DNA from: Taiwanofungus camphoratus
Lineage: Eukaryota; Basidiomycota; Agaricomycetes; Polyporales; Taiwanofungaceae
Assembly (NCBI GenBank): GCA_003999685.1
Contig: CP021231.1
Span: 372,001-436,000, forward strand
Direction of reading: 5' to 3'
Length of the DNA stretch: 64,000 nt
Within the stretch, counting starts at the first letter, position 1; the number at the start of each line of letters is the position of its first letter. Both the position numbers and the translations under genes were made by a program. A model generated the notes under the pieces. It searched no databases. It was not told the origin of the DNA and saw nothing but the letters and a program-made list of their open reading frames with translations. Below, piece by piece: positions 36,001 through 49,323 of the stretch.

Positions 36001-39000
36001 CCTTCTTCATGGAAGTTGGACCCCATCCAGTCCTTGCTGGGTATCTATCCTCCGTTGCAGGGAAGGGGGCCACCGTGGTTTGTCCATTGAGGCGGACAAA
36101 ACTGACAGAACAGAGTGTAGAAGCATATACGTTGGTGGAATCACTGGGAAAACTGGTGACCGCAGGCCAGAATTCCTTGAACTTCGACGTCTTGTGCGGC
36201 GTTGCCAATAGCCGCGAGAGTACTTTACCATCTTTTCCTCTCGCTCGGAAGGATATACCATACCTGGCTCCCACGCAGGAGATTGCTAGGCAGCGTCAGC
36301 ATCGCAACGGTCCTCTCAATTATCCTCAATTGCAGATCAATGCGAAGACGCACCCTGCCTTAGCTGAACATATTATCAAGGGTGAACCGATCATGCCAGC
36401 AGCTGGCTATATTGAAATGGTATTCGCACCTGTAGAAGAGTCTTATTTATACTCACTGTTGCATATTTCAGGCGCTCGAGTTTGGTGCTAGAAAATTGTG
36501 GAATGTGGAGTTTATATCCATATTCCCACTTTCACCCGAACGCCCTACTCCTGTTAACGTGAAGCTCGAGGGCATGCAATGGAGCGTGAACAGTGCTTCT
36601 TCGGTGGACTACATGAAATCTTGGCCGTTGAAGGTAATGTCGACGAGCAGACTTAGTTATTTCACGACCCGAGCCTCTTGTTCCTACAGTATAATCGGCT
36701 TCATGCAAAAGGCTATCTTTCGATGACCAACGATCCAGAAGATGATCGTCTTCCAATCCAACTTGATGACATACGGAAGCGTCTCAAGCCAATCGATATG
36801 AAAGGTGAAGCCGCTTCACTTCGAGATGTCAGATGGCCTAAGGATTTCTGGCGTAGGATTCTACCAAGAGTTCACCGGCTTCGCGTTCGAGTACGGACCA
36901 ACTTATCAAAGGGCCGTCGAATGCAGTCACGGCATGAATGACAGTGGTCAAGAGGAGATCTTGGTGAAGGTGCGCGGTGTGGACACAGATCTTTCTGAGT
37001 AAGTGGAATTGTCCCGATTCCCTACCTCCGATTATGAGAACTTTTTGCAGTGTGGAAGCAGCTGGCTTTAAGCTACATCCTGCAATCCTTGATGCTGCAA
37101 TTCATGCCTTGGCTCATCCTGTATTGAATGGCAATAAAGACAAGAATCGATACTGTCTTCCTTCGAAGCTGGGATCTTTTGTAGTACACAAAGCTCTGAC
37201 GGATAGGCCCTTCCCACGCACAATATATACATATGCCACTGTTTCCAATTGGGCACCAGGTAAGAACAGATGAGCTGCTGAATCTTCAGAGACTAATAAC
37301 TATTGTTTAGAAACGATGGTCTGCAATCTTACAATAGTAGATGAAACGGGAAATTGTCTGTGCAGTCTAGAAGAGCTGGAGGTTGCTTTTCATGGCCATT
37401 CTGTCAAAAGGCTGCAGCAACGCTATGAACTGATCTACCAAGAATCAAAGCTCTCTGTTGTTCCTGAACATCTCAATGTACACGAAGAAGCGCCTGGTCA
37501 GGGAAGCTTGGCCAAAAGCAAGAACCTGCGACAACACAACCCGGAAACCTTACGTTCAGATTTGACTGTCGGGGAAAATGGGTCTATTGTGCCAAATGGG
37601 CATGATACGGGACCAGTCCCTCTGCTCATCCCGTATGTTAGAGGAAAGGAGTTAGAGCTACAGTCACTGGTCACGTCGCTGGATCCTCTTGCAGACGTAT
37701 TCCTTTGTTTCGTTTCTTCCACCGGATTGGACGGCGATGCATCTCTAGGGTTCACGCGATCCCTCCGCAAGGAATTCCGGTCATGGACTGTGCAAGTCAT
37801 AGTATTCGAAGGCGAATGGCCCCTCGAAGATAGAACGCGAGTGGCTGAAGATATCGCAGCTAATCCTGACTCAGAACCGGAGTTATTGGTTAAGCCTGAT
37901 GGATCCCTATGGGTCCCTAGAATTATACCCTCTTCGGCTCCTGTGACAAAAGTGGTCTTCCAGCCCGATCAGCCCTGGAGATATGACCAGTCTATATTGA
38001 GACAGGTACCAATGTCCTCTCCTCCTCAAGATCACGTCCTCGTGCGCGTGCTGCGCATTGCAAAGGGCCCTGGGCAGCTTTGGTCTTACCTGGGTCGTCC
38101 GGAAGGAGGTTCGGGTATCGTAGCAGGAATCACTTCTGGTGGCGTTTCGAACGTTGTCGTTGCTCATAGAGGCTCCTTGGTAGACATCGCGCATGCGGAC
38201 GAAGAGACCAACGTCGGACCCAGTCTCTTGGCATCCGTAATCTCTGTCTTGACTATCGGCATACCTTCATTTGATCATCCAGAACGTCTTCGCCACAAGC
38301 TGATTGTTGTTTGTGAATCAGACACAGAGCTGGGTAGTCAGCTAGTGCAGATATATAGCCGGCTTGGCTTACAATTGTTTACTCTGCCCGCAAATCCCAA
38401 GTCGTCTGATCTGAAACGCCTCTTCTCACAGTACCCAAAGCTTATTGTGTCTGGGACTCAGAATGCATCGGAGGTTCAGGTATTTAACGATCTGGCATCG
38501 CGTTCTGGTAAGCTATTCCTGTGGAATGACCCTGGTAATGGAATCGCGAGTACATTGGAAGCCGATCCGTGGTCGATCGGCGATGCGCTTCGTCACGCGT
38601 TTCAAAACGATGCATTCGTCACGATGCCTTTCCAGCGACCGTCGGACTTCTTAGATCAATGCCCCGTGGAAGTTCCCATGGCCGCTGATCTCTTTGATCC
38701 TCAAAAATCATACCTTCTCGTTGGAGGAATAGGTAGTCTTGGTGTCAAGGTCGCTTTATGGATGTATCAGGTACGTCTATTATTGACATATTATCCGAGT
38801 ATTTCTGAAGAATTCGAATGTAGAAAGGTGCACGGATGATTGTACTCACCTCACGATCTGGTCGCAACAGTCTCATCAAAAGGGGCGAATTCTACTCCGA
38901 GCGAATACTGACTTATCTGGAGAATCAACCAGACCTACTCCTGCGGACGGAGGCAGTGGATGCTTTGTCCGTCGATGGCACCGCCAATCTCTTTAAGAGC

Positions 39001-41377
39001 CTTGAAAGACCTTTGGGAGGCTGTATGATGCTATCTGGTGTTCTAGCTGACCGTACATTCGGCTTGCAAACACCGGAGACATTTGAGGCACCCTTTATTC
39101 CTAAGGTCAATGCTTTCCAAGTCGTGGAACAGGTGATACCGATAAACTCGCTGGACTTCCTAATCAGCTTCACGTCAATATCCGGGCTATTAGGGAATGC
39201 CGGTCAGACTAACTATGCCAGGTGAGATCGATCTATAGTCATGCATCTTCCGACGCTGAGATCGTCGTGGCAGTGCAAATACTGCATTAGCAGGGCTGCT
39301 ACACAAATATAAGAATGCTATGGCTCTCGTGACACCTGGTATCCTTGACACTAGTGAATTCCTGCAGCAGGGTGCTTTCCTATCTGCGCGACTCAGACAT
39401 ATTTCTAGTTGGGGCATGTTGGCATCAGGTGCGTTCATTGATGGATTTTCGGTCAAAACCTTTCACTGGATGGCTTGAATTCCAGAGTTCTGTGAGTACA
39501 TTGAAGATGGCATCCGTAAGCTCCGAGAGGGCCCTCTTTGGCATTACATCCCAGACTTCGACTGGAGATCCGTGCATGACAACACTGGACCTTACCCCAT
39601 GTACAACCATCTCGTTCCCAATGAACCTACAGACAAATCCGATGAACAACCAGGAGATTCTTCTCAAAATTTGAGTGCTATCGTGTGCAAAATACTCGAT
39701 ATCGCACCGGAAGATCTAATGCCAGACGTCCCATTGACCTCTTACGGTCTAGATTCAATATCTGCGGCATCGATGTCATACGCACTACGGCCTATTTTGA
39801 CAGTGTCTCAACTTCAACTCCTCGCCGATTTGACCCTGGCTGACCTGGAGCACCGCCTGGAGGCTGCTACTCAAAGTAACGCGCCATCCACAACCGCCGA
39901 TCGTGTCAACACAGACCTACGCTCGGACAAAGCGCGTGAAATGGTACAGCTAGCTGATAAATATTCAGTCGATCTCCCTCACATGGAGGCAGTCGATAAG
40001 GCCTCTTGCGAACCTCCTACAAATGTTGTCCTCATTACTGGAACAACTGGTAGCTTTGGAGCGCATGTGCTAGCACGACTTCTGCTGTCTACCTGGCCTC
40101 GTAAGGTTTACGCGTTCCTTCGTAAAGGCGCTAGCGATATTGCTGCCTTGGAACGACAGACACAAGCATTTCAGTCCAGAGGACTGGACGTTACCTTGCT
40201 GAACACCGAGAGACTTGTGTTGGTTGAAGGTGATCTCGTTCAGCCTTCTTTCGGGCTTCCCTCTACAACATATGCAGAGGTATAAATCCAGTGTGGTTCA
40301 AAACTGCGCCAGAACTGACCATATCTTTTTGCGCAGCTTTACGAGACTGTTAGCCATATCGTGCATATAGGTAAGCGAAGGTTCCTAATGATCAAGTAGG
40401 TGTCTAAGCTCTTGACGCAGGTTGGCCGGTTGATTGGAGTGCTTCCTTGGCCGCATATGAGCCTGCGATTCACGGCATGAGAAAGTTGATCGATCTCGGG
40501 TCGCAATCTGAGAGTCGGCGGCCTATTAAGATTCTGTATGCTAGTACTTCGGGCGTCATCAGAAGTGATCACAATTCCTTGGTGTTGTCATTCAGTAAGC
40601 TAACTTTCATCTTTATACAGGGCTCGACGACTCGCAGCCCGCAGTCGAAGCCGTAGTTAAAGACCCCGCAGTGGCAATCGACAGTGGCTACACCGAGTCT
40701 AAATGGGTCGCGGAGAGGGTTCTGGCCGTCGCGGCAGAGAAGAATGTCGTTTTACCAACGATAGTGCGTATCGGCCAGTTAGCTGGTGGCCCTGACGGCG
40801 CGTGGAATACAGCAGAGTGGATTCCATCACTAGTCGCCGCGAGTTGTGCTCTCGGATACCTGCCTGATGGTTCTGGGGTAAGTTCCAAGTTCATCATAAC
40901 GACCAATAATCTCAATGCAACTTTGTACAGGTCGTTTCGTGGATTCCAGTCAACACTGCTGCGGCTGCTATGGTCGATATGATGGATTCATCAAGGCTTG
41001 TTCTGCATCTTCGACATCCCCGTCCTGCGCCATGGACAGTTGTAATGGGTTACTTTGCTTCATTCCTGCACATGCCACTAGTTCCCTATTCAGAGTGGGT
41101 CTCACGTCTGGAACAGAGCTTGACCTCGAAGGACAAAACGTCGGCCCGGTACTTGGAACGAGGCACTAGACTGTTGCAGTGGTTCCGCATGGCGATCGAA
41201 AGTGACAACGTCCATCACGCAGCAATGGAGGATAATGGCTTGACACACAGCCTGGCGATAGAGGAAGGGTGCAGGGCCTCGGAGACTTTACGTGATGTTC
41301 ATTTGGCCCAAATCGGACCTCGCGATGTAGAGAAGTGGCTGACTTACTGGAGAAGCGTCGATTTCTTGCCTAATTAA
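33092..41377 (+). CDS. Reducing polyketide synthase with terminal thioester reductase
   Basis: Twenty-two exons, from 33092-33121 to 40931-41377 with 49-72 nt introns, join to 2373 aa. Order: KS (Cys in DTACSSS near aa 172, His in ELHATGT and GNTGHME); AT (FSGQGPQ, GHSAGE near 612); DH ([10 protein letters not shown] = HxxxGxxxxP near 917, second half with HPAILDAA); an ER-fold remnant (about 1340-1560) without an NADPH glycine motif; KR (GGIGSLG near 1615, FTSISG, TNYARANTA); ACP (YGLDSIS near 1907, Ser for phosphopantetheine); reductase (GTTGSFG near 2003, YTESK near 2163). No methyltransferase domain is present. By family, it builds a partly reduced, dehydrated chain from malonyl units and releases it reductively as an aldehyde or alcohol. 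All catalytic residues checked outside the ER remnant are present. No tailoring gene adjoins it. The product is unknown. Confidence 0.93.
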
Positions 41378-41904
41378 TACCGAGAGATAACGGTCCTACG
41401 CGCATATTCCTCATTGTACACTCAAGTGACCCTGTTGAATAGATCCTGCTGTATCCAGCAAGGTTGTGGGTTCCAAGGTGGATGAATATCGAGAGCTCTC
41501 TCAACTTGATCGACCGTAGTTATAGTAGATGGTATTTCCTGCTTCATCATAGCTAATCCTTCGTGAAGTCATGATGTTCGTGTGTGATACGCAACTGAAA
41601 TCAGGCATCGAGAGCCACCGTGACCTACGCGTCTGTCTCCTCGCCCTTGGGCTGCGGCAACGTGGAAAGGGAGAAAAATTATGTTCCTAACGGTAGAGGT
41701 AATTGGTGTTGCAGTTAGACATGTAGGATATGTCTACTAGATTATTGCGGACGTGCCGGTGCACATATCACTGCTACTATATCTTACATCGGGGAAAGCA
41801 TCACATGACCACTCACGGAGGTACTTCAAACATCAGGTGCACAATAGAAATCAGTCGTCCAACTATGGCCGTCTAACAATAATATAATAAAGTTGGAGAA
41901 ATCG
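41378..41904. other. Convergent 3' intergenic region
   Basis: 527 bp between the stops of the PKS (+) and the SNF2-RING gene (-). No gene, RNA or repeat was recognised. Confidence 0.6.
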
Positions 41905-44900
41905 TCAGCCTTGTTTCGAGGGGCCTGGTGTTGCATTTATAGAACCTTGGGCAAACCGTAGGAGAGCCTGTTCATGTGTAGACGCACCAAGATCTTCCGG
42001 TTCAAGTAGATATTCAACGTCCTCAAAGAGATGCGGGAAGAGAATTGCCAGCATGTCTTCGGATCTGAGATAGTAGGGTAGATTATTGTTAGCTGTGTGA
42101 AGGCATGCCAACAGAGACAACATACTTGAAGACGAAGTCACCTTTCTGCATCTTTTTGGCAGGCGAGTCCACAGTATTCTTGTCAGCATCCATGGAAAAA
42201 GCTGAGACATCCAAAGTCCCCGCAGAGTTATCTTTTGTGTACAATGATTGGCCCCGTCTGGCTGCAAGGTCGAGAATATTCCTTTCCACGGTTTCTTCCG
42301 CATAATAGCAGTATACTATCAAATCACAAAGTGAGCGGCAGACCATAAATACAATGTCAGAAGATTACCTTCTGTCGGTTTCGTTTGGCCCATTCTATCA
42401 ATACGAGCAATGGCTTAGGCAGATAACATTAATACTGGAAGAAATACTCCTCAGCGTTGAGACTTGCCTTGCAACTCAAATGCATGATGGACTACACTCT
42501 CAACGAGGAAGACTCGCGATGCACAAGTCACATTGAGACCAGCATTTTCCCGTTCACTAATATCACGTTGACTCCAGCAGGGATAACAAGTGAGAGAACG
42601 GAATACATACCCGTGCAGCAATAACACTGAGACGTTGGGATCCATCCGGAACGTCTTCGCTGCGTTTTCCTTTCCCGTGTTCTGGTCAATCCTGAGGTAT
42701 ACGATCCCTGTTGGAACAGAAATTAAAGTGGGCTTCCGGAATGATGGATTACCAGTATCACATACCGTTGCGGTTCAGGGCGTGTTGGATAACTAATAAT
42801 GCCCCAGTTAGCTAAGTTAAAGTACGACATCACGAAACTCACTATGAAGGGAGTCTGCCCAAGCGGAAAATATGATGCTTTTCGCGCCGGGATCGGCAAT
42901 TTTGAGATACAATAAATGTCGAACGAGCGTTTGAATCTTGCTCCCATAACTTCCATAGGATTCCATTGCCTCAATATCATCAAGCAGGCCACGATCTATA
43001 TAGTTGTATTGTATCTGTCGTCGAGACTTCGGCACGGGCCCTGAGTCGGTAATTCGAACTGGAAGCTGTTGGGAAAGGTCTGATTTCTGCTCGATCGCAA
43101 AACGTTGTAGCTGGTCCGTGTTGATCGCCATTCGACAGACTGGGCATGCTTTGCCTTCTCTCCGCCCTAGCCAAGCTTTCAAGCAGGTCTAAATTGAACA
43201 CAAACAGTAAGTATCCTGTGAATTGAAAGGTTAAGCTCATTCTTTGATTACCTCACAGAATACATGGGCACTAATGCATAGCTCAGTCAGATCCCACCCT
43301 GATATTCTGATGATGACTGAAAACGCACCATTGTGTGATGTACCCGCGAGAAAATTCACATCTGCACAAGACACAGCATCGATCATCCTGATCTACGTCA
43401 CCTTCCTTCTGTGACTTGGCTAGATGATCCAAGTATCGTTGGCGCGCACGACCTGTATTGATCTTGGCATCCAAATCGGTCTGGTCAGCTCGGGCACTCG
43501 CTATGGCGACTCTAACATCACCCTCCCAAGTTATTTCAGTGACGGTATCAGATATCTCTTGCAGCTGACGGAAATATCTGCGAACAATGGTTTTTCTGAG
43601 TATCGAAGTATAGCAAAGAAATAGACGGAACGCACAAGATACGCTCATTGAAAGCCTTACGCAGATGAGATAGGTCCACCTGCAGTCTGTCGACCAATTT
43701 GCCTATCAAGTCATCGAATCAGTATACGAAATCGAAAAAGAAAACAAAGAACGACGCGCTTTGGTCAGCTATTAAGCCACGAAGTCGGGCTACGGCCTCT
43801 TTTACAGGTATCTTCTCGGGATCATCATCTTTGTGGATCCGTGCAGCAACATTATTAAGGTCTATCGTGACAGACTTGATTGCTCTATTGGAAGGGAAAG
43901 TCTCCAGTATTCCCTTTCGTTCATCTGCGAGAGTCTTTTGTAGTACTTCATGTTCGGGCAAAGGGTCTACATTATCGAGTCGGTCATCTTGGAGAAGCTC
44001 TTCTTGGTTCATCACAGCGTCCGCAGCTTTCTGGGCTGCTTTGGTACGCCGAGCGTGCGTCTCTTGTATATCATGAGAGGCCAGAAGCGTACGTTCCGCT
44101 GTGAGGACTTCTCTACGATCAGCGAGTAAAGCCGTATAGGCCTGTAGATATGCTTCAGCCTCGCCTTGAGTCTCCAGAGTGCGGGCATACTCCTGCCCGT
44201 CAGCGTCTTCGTCTTGGGACGTCAAAGGTTGGGTGAGCAACGTAATCAGCCTTTCTCTCCACTTCCAAAGAAGACCTGACTGTTCATTGAGTAGATATTC
44301 GATGATCTCATTGGCTTCTTCCATCTGAAAGTCATAGACTGAGTAGATGCGCCATGGATATCTCCGATGACACATACGAGATCGGATGATCTAATGCCTC
44401 CCTTGCCACAGTAGGGGACGCCGATGTGTAGATCACCTTCTTTCAGAGCCTTGACAGTGGCATTATGATCTAATCGAGACATTGCTCGGGCTGCGGCGTC
44501 CCCGGTACCTGTACAGTTATAGATCAACAATAGGAATTACTTGGAATAGGAAGCTGGGACTGACTCTTCAACAAGAGGCGTCTCAAATTATCCGCTGCAG
44601 CATAGGCCTCGTCCTCAGCACCGCCCAGAACGTGGAGGACATTTCCTTTGAGGAAGAGCACCTTGTGTAGGGTGATGCGGCACTCCCTTAGCCTGTGCTG
44701 CAGCGCGCTCCTCTTCACGGCATGCTCCTCTCCTGCAGAGTTCCGGGGGAGGTGTTCATCGTCCAATTCCATTATATCGGTCAAGGGGGATTCCTCGCTT
44801 CGGGCACGGGCCTTGCCCTTGTCCTTGCCTTCTGAAACGTCACCACTCTTCAACACTTCTTCACCTTGTGATTCCTCAAGCTCCGCCGCACCGCCCTGGA

Positions 44901-47900
44901 GCATCCGGCCTTTCTCAGTGTGTTTTACTATGGCTTCCTTCACGTCCGCTATGAGTTGCTGGGTCTCGTTCTCTGCTACCATGAGTGTGTCCAGGGCATA
45001 CTTGTACCGAGTATGATCTTCTTCGACCTGTTGCTGCAATTGCGCGATCGTATTTAACGTTTGAATCTGAAGAACTTCAACATTAGCTGTCATCCCTTTC
45101 AATCCAGTGGAAAGTGTCGACTTTTCTCCGGCGATCTTCCATAAGATTCCTCCAATTCTGATCTCTCATGCCCTAGAAATTAAAGACATCAAGACACGCG
45201 TGTAGGACCCGATCGAGGCCAGACGTACTTCAAGCACCTCTCCAATCGTCTTCAGCACGCCAGGTTTATGTAGCTTGTTTGCATGATTTAAGAGCTGACC
45301 AACCTGCGGGTGTGTGCATATTCCGCGTAGCTTGCGGAGCCATGCGCGCAGGACGGACGCATCCACCTCCCAATCTTCCCTAACAGCCACTCCACGCGCA
45401 TCCAGACCAAGTTCAAGGAGTGCATTCTCGAAGTTCTGATCATATACCTAGCATGGGCACAATAATGTCGTATCAGTGGACTAAGGACAGTCAAAGTAAA
45501 GACAGTTGTACATGTCTTTCAATTCTGCCTAGCTCTATGGGCACGAGGAAGCGCGTCTGCTGAGGAATTGTCAGCTCATTAGTGACGGCAGCTTTCATGG
45601 TCCTGTAATAGAAGGCACATGAGCATGATTCTACTTCGACGATAACTAGAAACAAAATAACCTAATAGCATAACGACGAAATAGGTATACAAACTCCGTA
45701 ACATAGGCAGGCTTCAGCATACGCATCCACACACGTGAAGAGTTAGCAATAGCTCCAACTCGCAGGAACCTAAATCGCGACATTCGGTTAAACCCCCTAA
45801 CATACCAAGCGAAATTTGGGTGCAGGCAGAATCCAACGCACTTCACTACATGAATGAGATCTGCCACTTGCGCACGAGCAGGTGTTCCCGATACCGCAAA
45901 CGACGAAAGGCGGGGAACCAGAGAAACCATTTCCCTAGGCAATGAATGAGTCTAGTTCGGGTATAATTAGAAGGAGATGCCGGTAGTGAAACAAAAACCA
46001 CAGCTGAGAGCCGTTGAAACCAAAAGTTTGCAGACATACTCGGCCTTTCCCCCGCCTACCATCTGTACCTCATCCATAATGACTCTATACCATTCGCACA
46101 TCACCAGAGGGCTCCGCACACGCTCAACGGTGCTATATCGCACATTTGCGCGACGAGGCCGTGTCGGAGGCGGACGCGCGACACCAAGGTCATGCTGCAA
46201 GACGGTGTACGTTGTGATGCACACATCGAATGTGTTCACATATGAGCACCAGTCTAGGACTTCTTTGTCATCCGCTTCCACATCCTTGTCTTGTTGTAAA
46301 CGCGGCTTGTTGTGATCTGATTCTTCGTCCGTGCCCAAATTTGCATCGAAATCCGAGTCACCATCGACATGCCTAGTCTTGCCTTTTGCTATACTCTGAA
46401 TCCTGCTATTCCGCCTGGCGGAAGTCTTATTCCTAGATCCAGCAACTTGCTTAGTAACTCTCTTGGTGACTCCTCTCTTACTCTTCCCTCGCTGTGACAG
46501 CATTTTCTCTTGTTGTTTCGCTGCCTCCCCTTCAGTGATCGGCACCGGTACTTTTGCCCACCCATCGTACACAAGGACCTTCAATGTCGGGGCATGCAGA
46601 GCAAGTTCATCCACCCACTGCGCGGCAAGTGATGCTGGCGTCACAATTAGTGTTGTCTGCCCATACCGATTGCAGAAGCCAAGTCAGCAATGGTCCTGAA
46701 TCTTCGTAAACAGAGAAGAGATATCAAGAAAACAAACTTTTATCTCCTTCACGAGCACTTTTGTCTCCGTATCCCATCTCTTATTGCTGGGACCTCGATC
46801 AATAGCAGGATTGAGTAATATGAGTGCTATACATTCTAGTGTCTTCCCTAATCCGGGCTCCTCAGCCAGGATGCCACCAAGAGTATGAATTTCATCTGGT
46901 CTCGTAGGTGAGAGTCGCCCATATATGCGGTTGACATACCAAGGCTCTTCGCTGTCAACCTGGACCTGTTCCCAGAACAGAGGTAGCCCCTCGGACGAGT
47001 CGGCAAATTTCGGAACGACGTTACCAAATTCTGAAATGACTTTATTCTCCCGCGCAAGCATCCACGCAACACTGCGGCGTTGGAATGGGAGCAACGTGGG
47101 CTCAAGCGCTCCGGGCTGGACAGCTTCCTCATACACACCGCCTATATGGGGCGCGGGCCTGAGAATAGAATAAAGTAAGGCGATGTTTGTGGCCCCATGA
47201 AATGACTCTGGAGGCGATGCGCTATAGGGGAAAAGATGTATCAAAGCACGTCGTTGCGCCTCCTCAACATCGTTTGAGCGATTCTTGGACGAGTGCAAAA
47301 TAGGATCGAATATGGTCGGACACACGAGGGCAATATCAACCTCAACTCTCAGTCGAAATGGCAGTATGGTAGAACTTGCTGCATTGCGTATTTTCTCCTG
47401 CGACGAAACGAGGCATAGGCGGGCGGATATCTCGACACGTCCAACACTTTGTAGAATCTGGTAGGCAACAAGCGGGTCACATAGATGGAGAAGGCGCATG
47501 TCGTGTGCCGCGACATCGAAAGTGTTGTCGACACGTGGGATTATCAGCAGATATGGCGTTGATGCATCGTTTTGCTCGGAATGTGCGACCATGGCTAGTC
47601 CTTGATGCTGCCTGGACGGATGAACAGTATGTAAAGTGAGAGGGCCTAGATCAAAGCTTGCGTCCTTGTCACCCCGGATTATATGTTCTGTGAGCCATCG
47701 TACAACGTCTTCAATTTCTTCCGCGGGACGATGCTCATCTATCGTATGTTCGTGTGGTTCATTAAAATCAGGGGAAGTCATGTATTCAATGTCCAAGATA
47801 TGTCGGTATACAGGAATATACCTGGAACCATCTACCTGCTCGATTCCTGCTTGTTCTCCATTACTTTGCGGATGCGTCCGTACCCGCTTGCGCCGACCTT

Positions 47901-48105
47901 GCTCAGCTACTGGAGGTGACATTGCTCTCTTCTTTCCTTTGAAGTCATAGGATGATGCGACGTCTTCGGAGACAGGGGCGTTTCCTTCATCCAGCGTCTG
48001 CAGGAGGTTCAACAGAGATCCTATATTCACAGCATTTGCTAATGTTTCCTGGTCATCCAAGTTGCAGTGAAAAGGTAACGAGTGATGGCTGTTCTCAGAA
48101 CGCAT
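41905..48105 (-). CDS. SHPRH/IRC20-type SNF2 ATPase with RING finger
   Basis: Twenty exons from 48105-46738 down to 42064-41905 give 1673 aa and close in frame. Helicase lobe 1: GGILAEEPGLGKTLE (Walker A), TLIVTPASLAAQWVDEL, DVCITTYTVL, MDEVQMV (DExx-type Walker B), AVSGTPARAQVADL. A long insertion, partly coiled-coil, follows (about 44.4-45.1 kb and 43.8-44.3 kb). A C3HC4 RING lies between the lobes: CVLC, then CAHVFCETC, then CPVC. Lobe 2 has KSIIFSAW, ERENAGLNV and ARIDRMGQT (motif VI). A RING between SNF2 lobes is the SHPRH/Irc20 arrangement, pointing to a nuclear ubiquitin ligase-translocase in replication stress or recombination control. The intron at 42413-42467 is GC-AG. A 19-nt exon (43270-43252) encodes part of the RING. 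The first ATG used is at 48105; an upstream 5' exon cannot be excluded. Confidence 0.92.
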
Positions 48106-48388
48106 CAAGCAGCAAACGAAGCTGACTCCAAAGGGTAATATCGTACTTGCGCCAAATAAAACGCCAAAGCCAAATCGGAGACGATGGTAAGTAGGTAAGG
48201 GGACGATGCGGAAGAGGCGCTCGCTAAGCTACGCGTTTACAATCACCTGATCGCAATTTCTTGACAAAATGCCTGTCCCCTGGGGCGAAAGCACTGAGAA
48301 TTTGTCGTGCAGGACCAACACTGGTGCAGGTCATGATAAGAATACGCAAAAGTAAATGTACAGATTACACGATGCGTATAGTCGCACC

Positions 48389-49323
48389 CTATCCGGCCTT
48401 GGCCTCAATTTTACCCTCTTTTGCCTCTCTTTCTCTTTTCTCCCTCCTACGTTTGACGTCCCAATTGTAAACCCGTGCGGTGTTCACCTCCATTATCGTG
48501 ATTTGTTCTCGCAGAAATTCCAGATCTTCGATAACGCTGGTCAAGCTTGCCTCTGCGGCCTCCAATTTGGAACGAAGGAGGGAGATGGCATCAGGCAACT
48601 TATACGATAACATGACATTGGCCTGAGTGTACGCAATAAGATCATGCTAGGGCCTAATCGATGACGGAGACAGTAGGAGGAGGCTTACCCCAAGCCAAAG
48701 ATAAACTGTATCGGTATCCTCTAACTCCGCCTCTGCGTACAGGGTGTCGTTCAGTTCAAACGTCGTTCGAACAGGTTTCTTCATGCTTTGGTCTGTATCA
48801 TTTTCCAGACCTTCATCATCATCTAGGTCATCGTCATGTCCGCTATCCTCGCTCTTTCCTTCCTTTTAGACAGTCGATAATTAATTCCGAGGCATGGGGA
48901 TCAAAACGCTTCTGGTCGCACCCAAAATCACTTACTCGCCTTTCCTGTAAGAACTCGACCATTGTCAGTGTCTTTTTGATGTCAGGAATCTTTTCCTCAA
49001 GACCTCTCCGTCGCTGTGTCAGATTATGGTCCATATACCGATACTTCCTGCACCAAAAAGCAGTTCATCGGGACAGTCTCAGCGATGGGTTGCAAGTGAG
49101 ATCAACATGAGACTGGTATAAACGCACGCAAGAGCGGCTTGGAACTCTTTTAACGCTGTTTCCGCATCTGGGTTAGGGCCCAGATATTTTTCGACGTCAG
49201 CCTGGGACGTAGTCATTCAAACCTCCGTCTTCGGATGAGTATTACCTCGCAACATACAATAAATGGTGCTCTAGGGATCCCGCGAGCATTCTTCTCCTGT
49301 TTTTGAGTTTCCCTAGATGCCAT
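48389..49323 (-). CDS. PAC10: Prefoldin subunit 3
   Basis: Five exons (49323-49258, 49201-49128, 49047-48936, 48862-48689, 48622-48389) give 219 aa, close to the eukaryotic prefoldin 3 (VBP1/Pac10) length. Family features: the N-terminal RGIPRAPFI, a first helix KYRYMDHNLTQRRRGLEEKI, the central TTFELNDTLYAEAELEDTDT beta-hairpin region with VYLWLGANVMLSY, and the second helix ending VNTARVYNWDVKRRR. The subunit is part of the cytosolic hexameric chaperone handing nascent actin and tubulin to the TRiC/CCT chaperonin. An acidic insertion (DDDLDDDEGLEND) sits between the first helix and the hairpins. It is transcribed divergently from MRD1 with 300 bp between the two ATGs. Confidence 0.93.

Noticed and set aside
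45067-45121. Apparent frameshift and stop in the SNF2-RING gene after the MEDRRRK block
   Set aside because: A 55-nt GT-AG intron with a GCTAAT branch site removes it and restores the expected coiled-coil sequence.
48106-48388. A 5' exon of the SNF2-RING gene upstream of 48105
   Set aside because: Possible, but no frame there continues convincingly into the protein, so I kept the first in-frame ATG.
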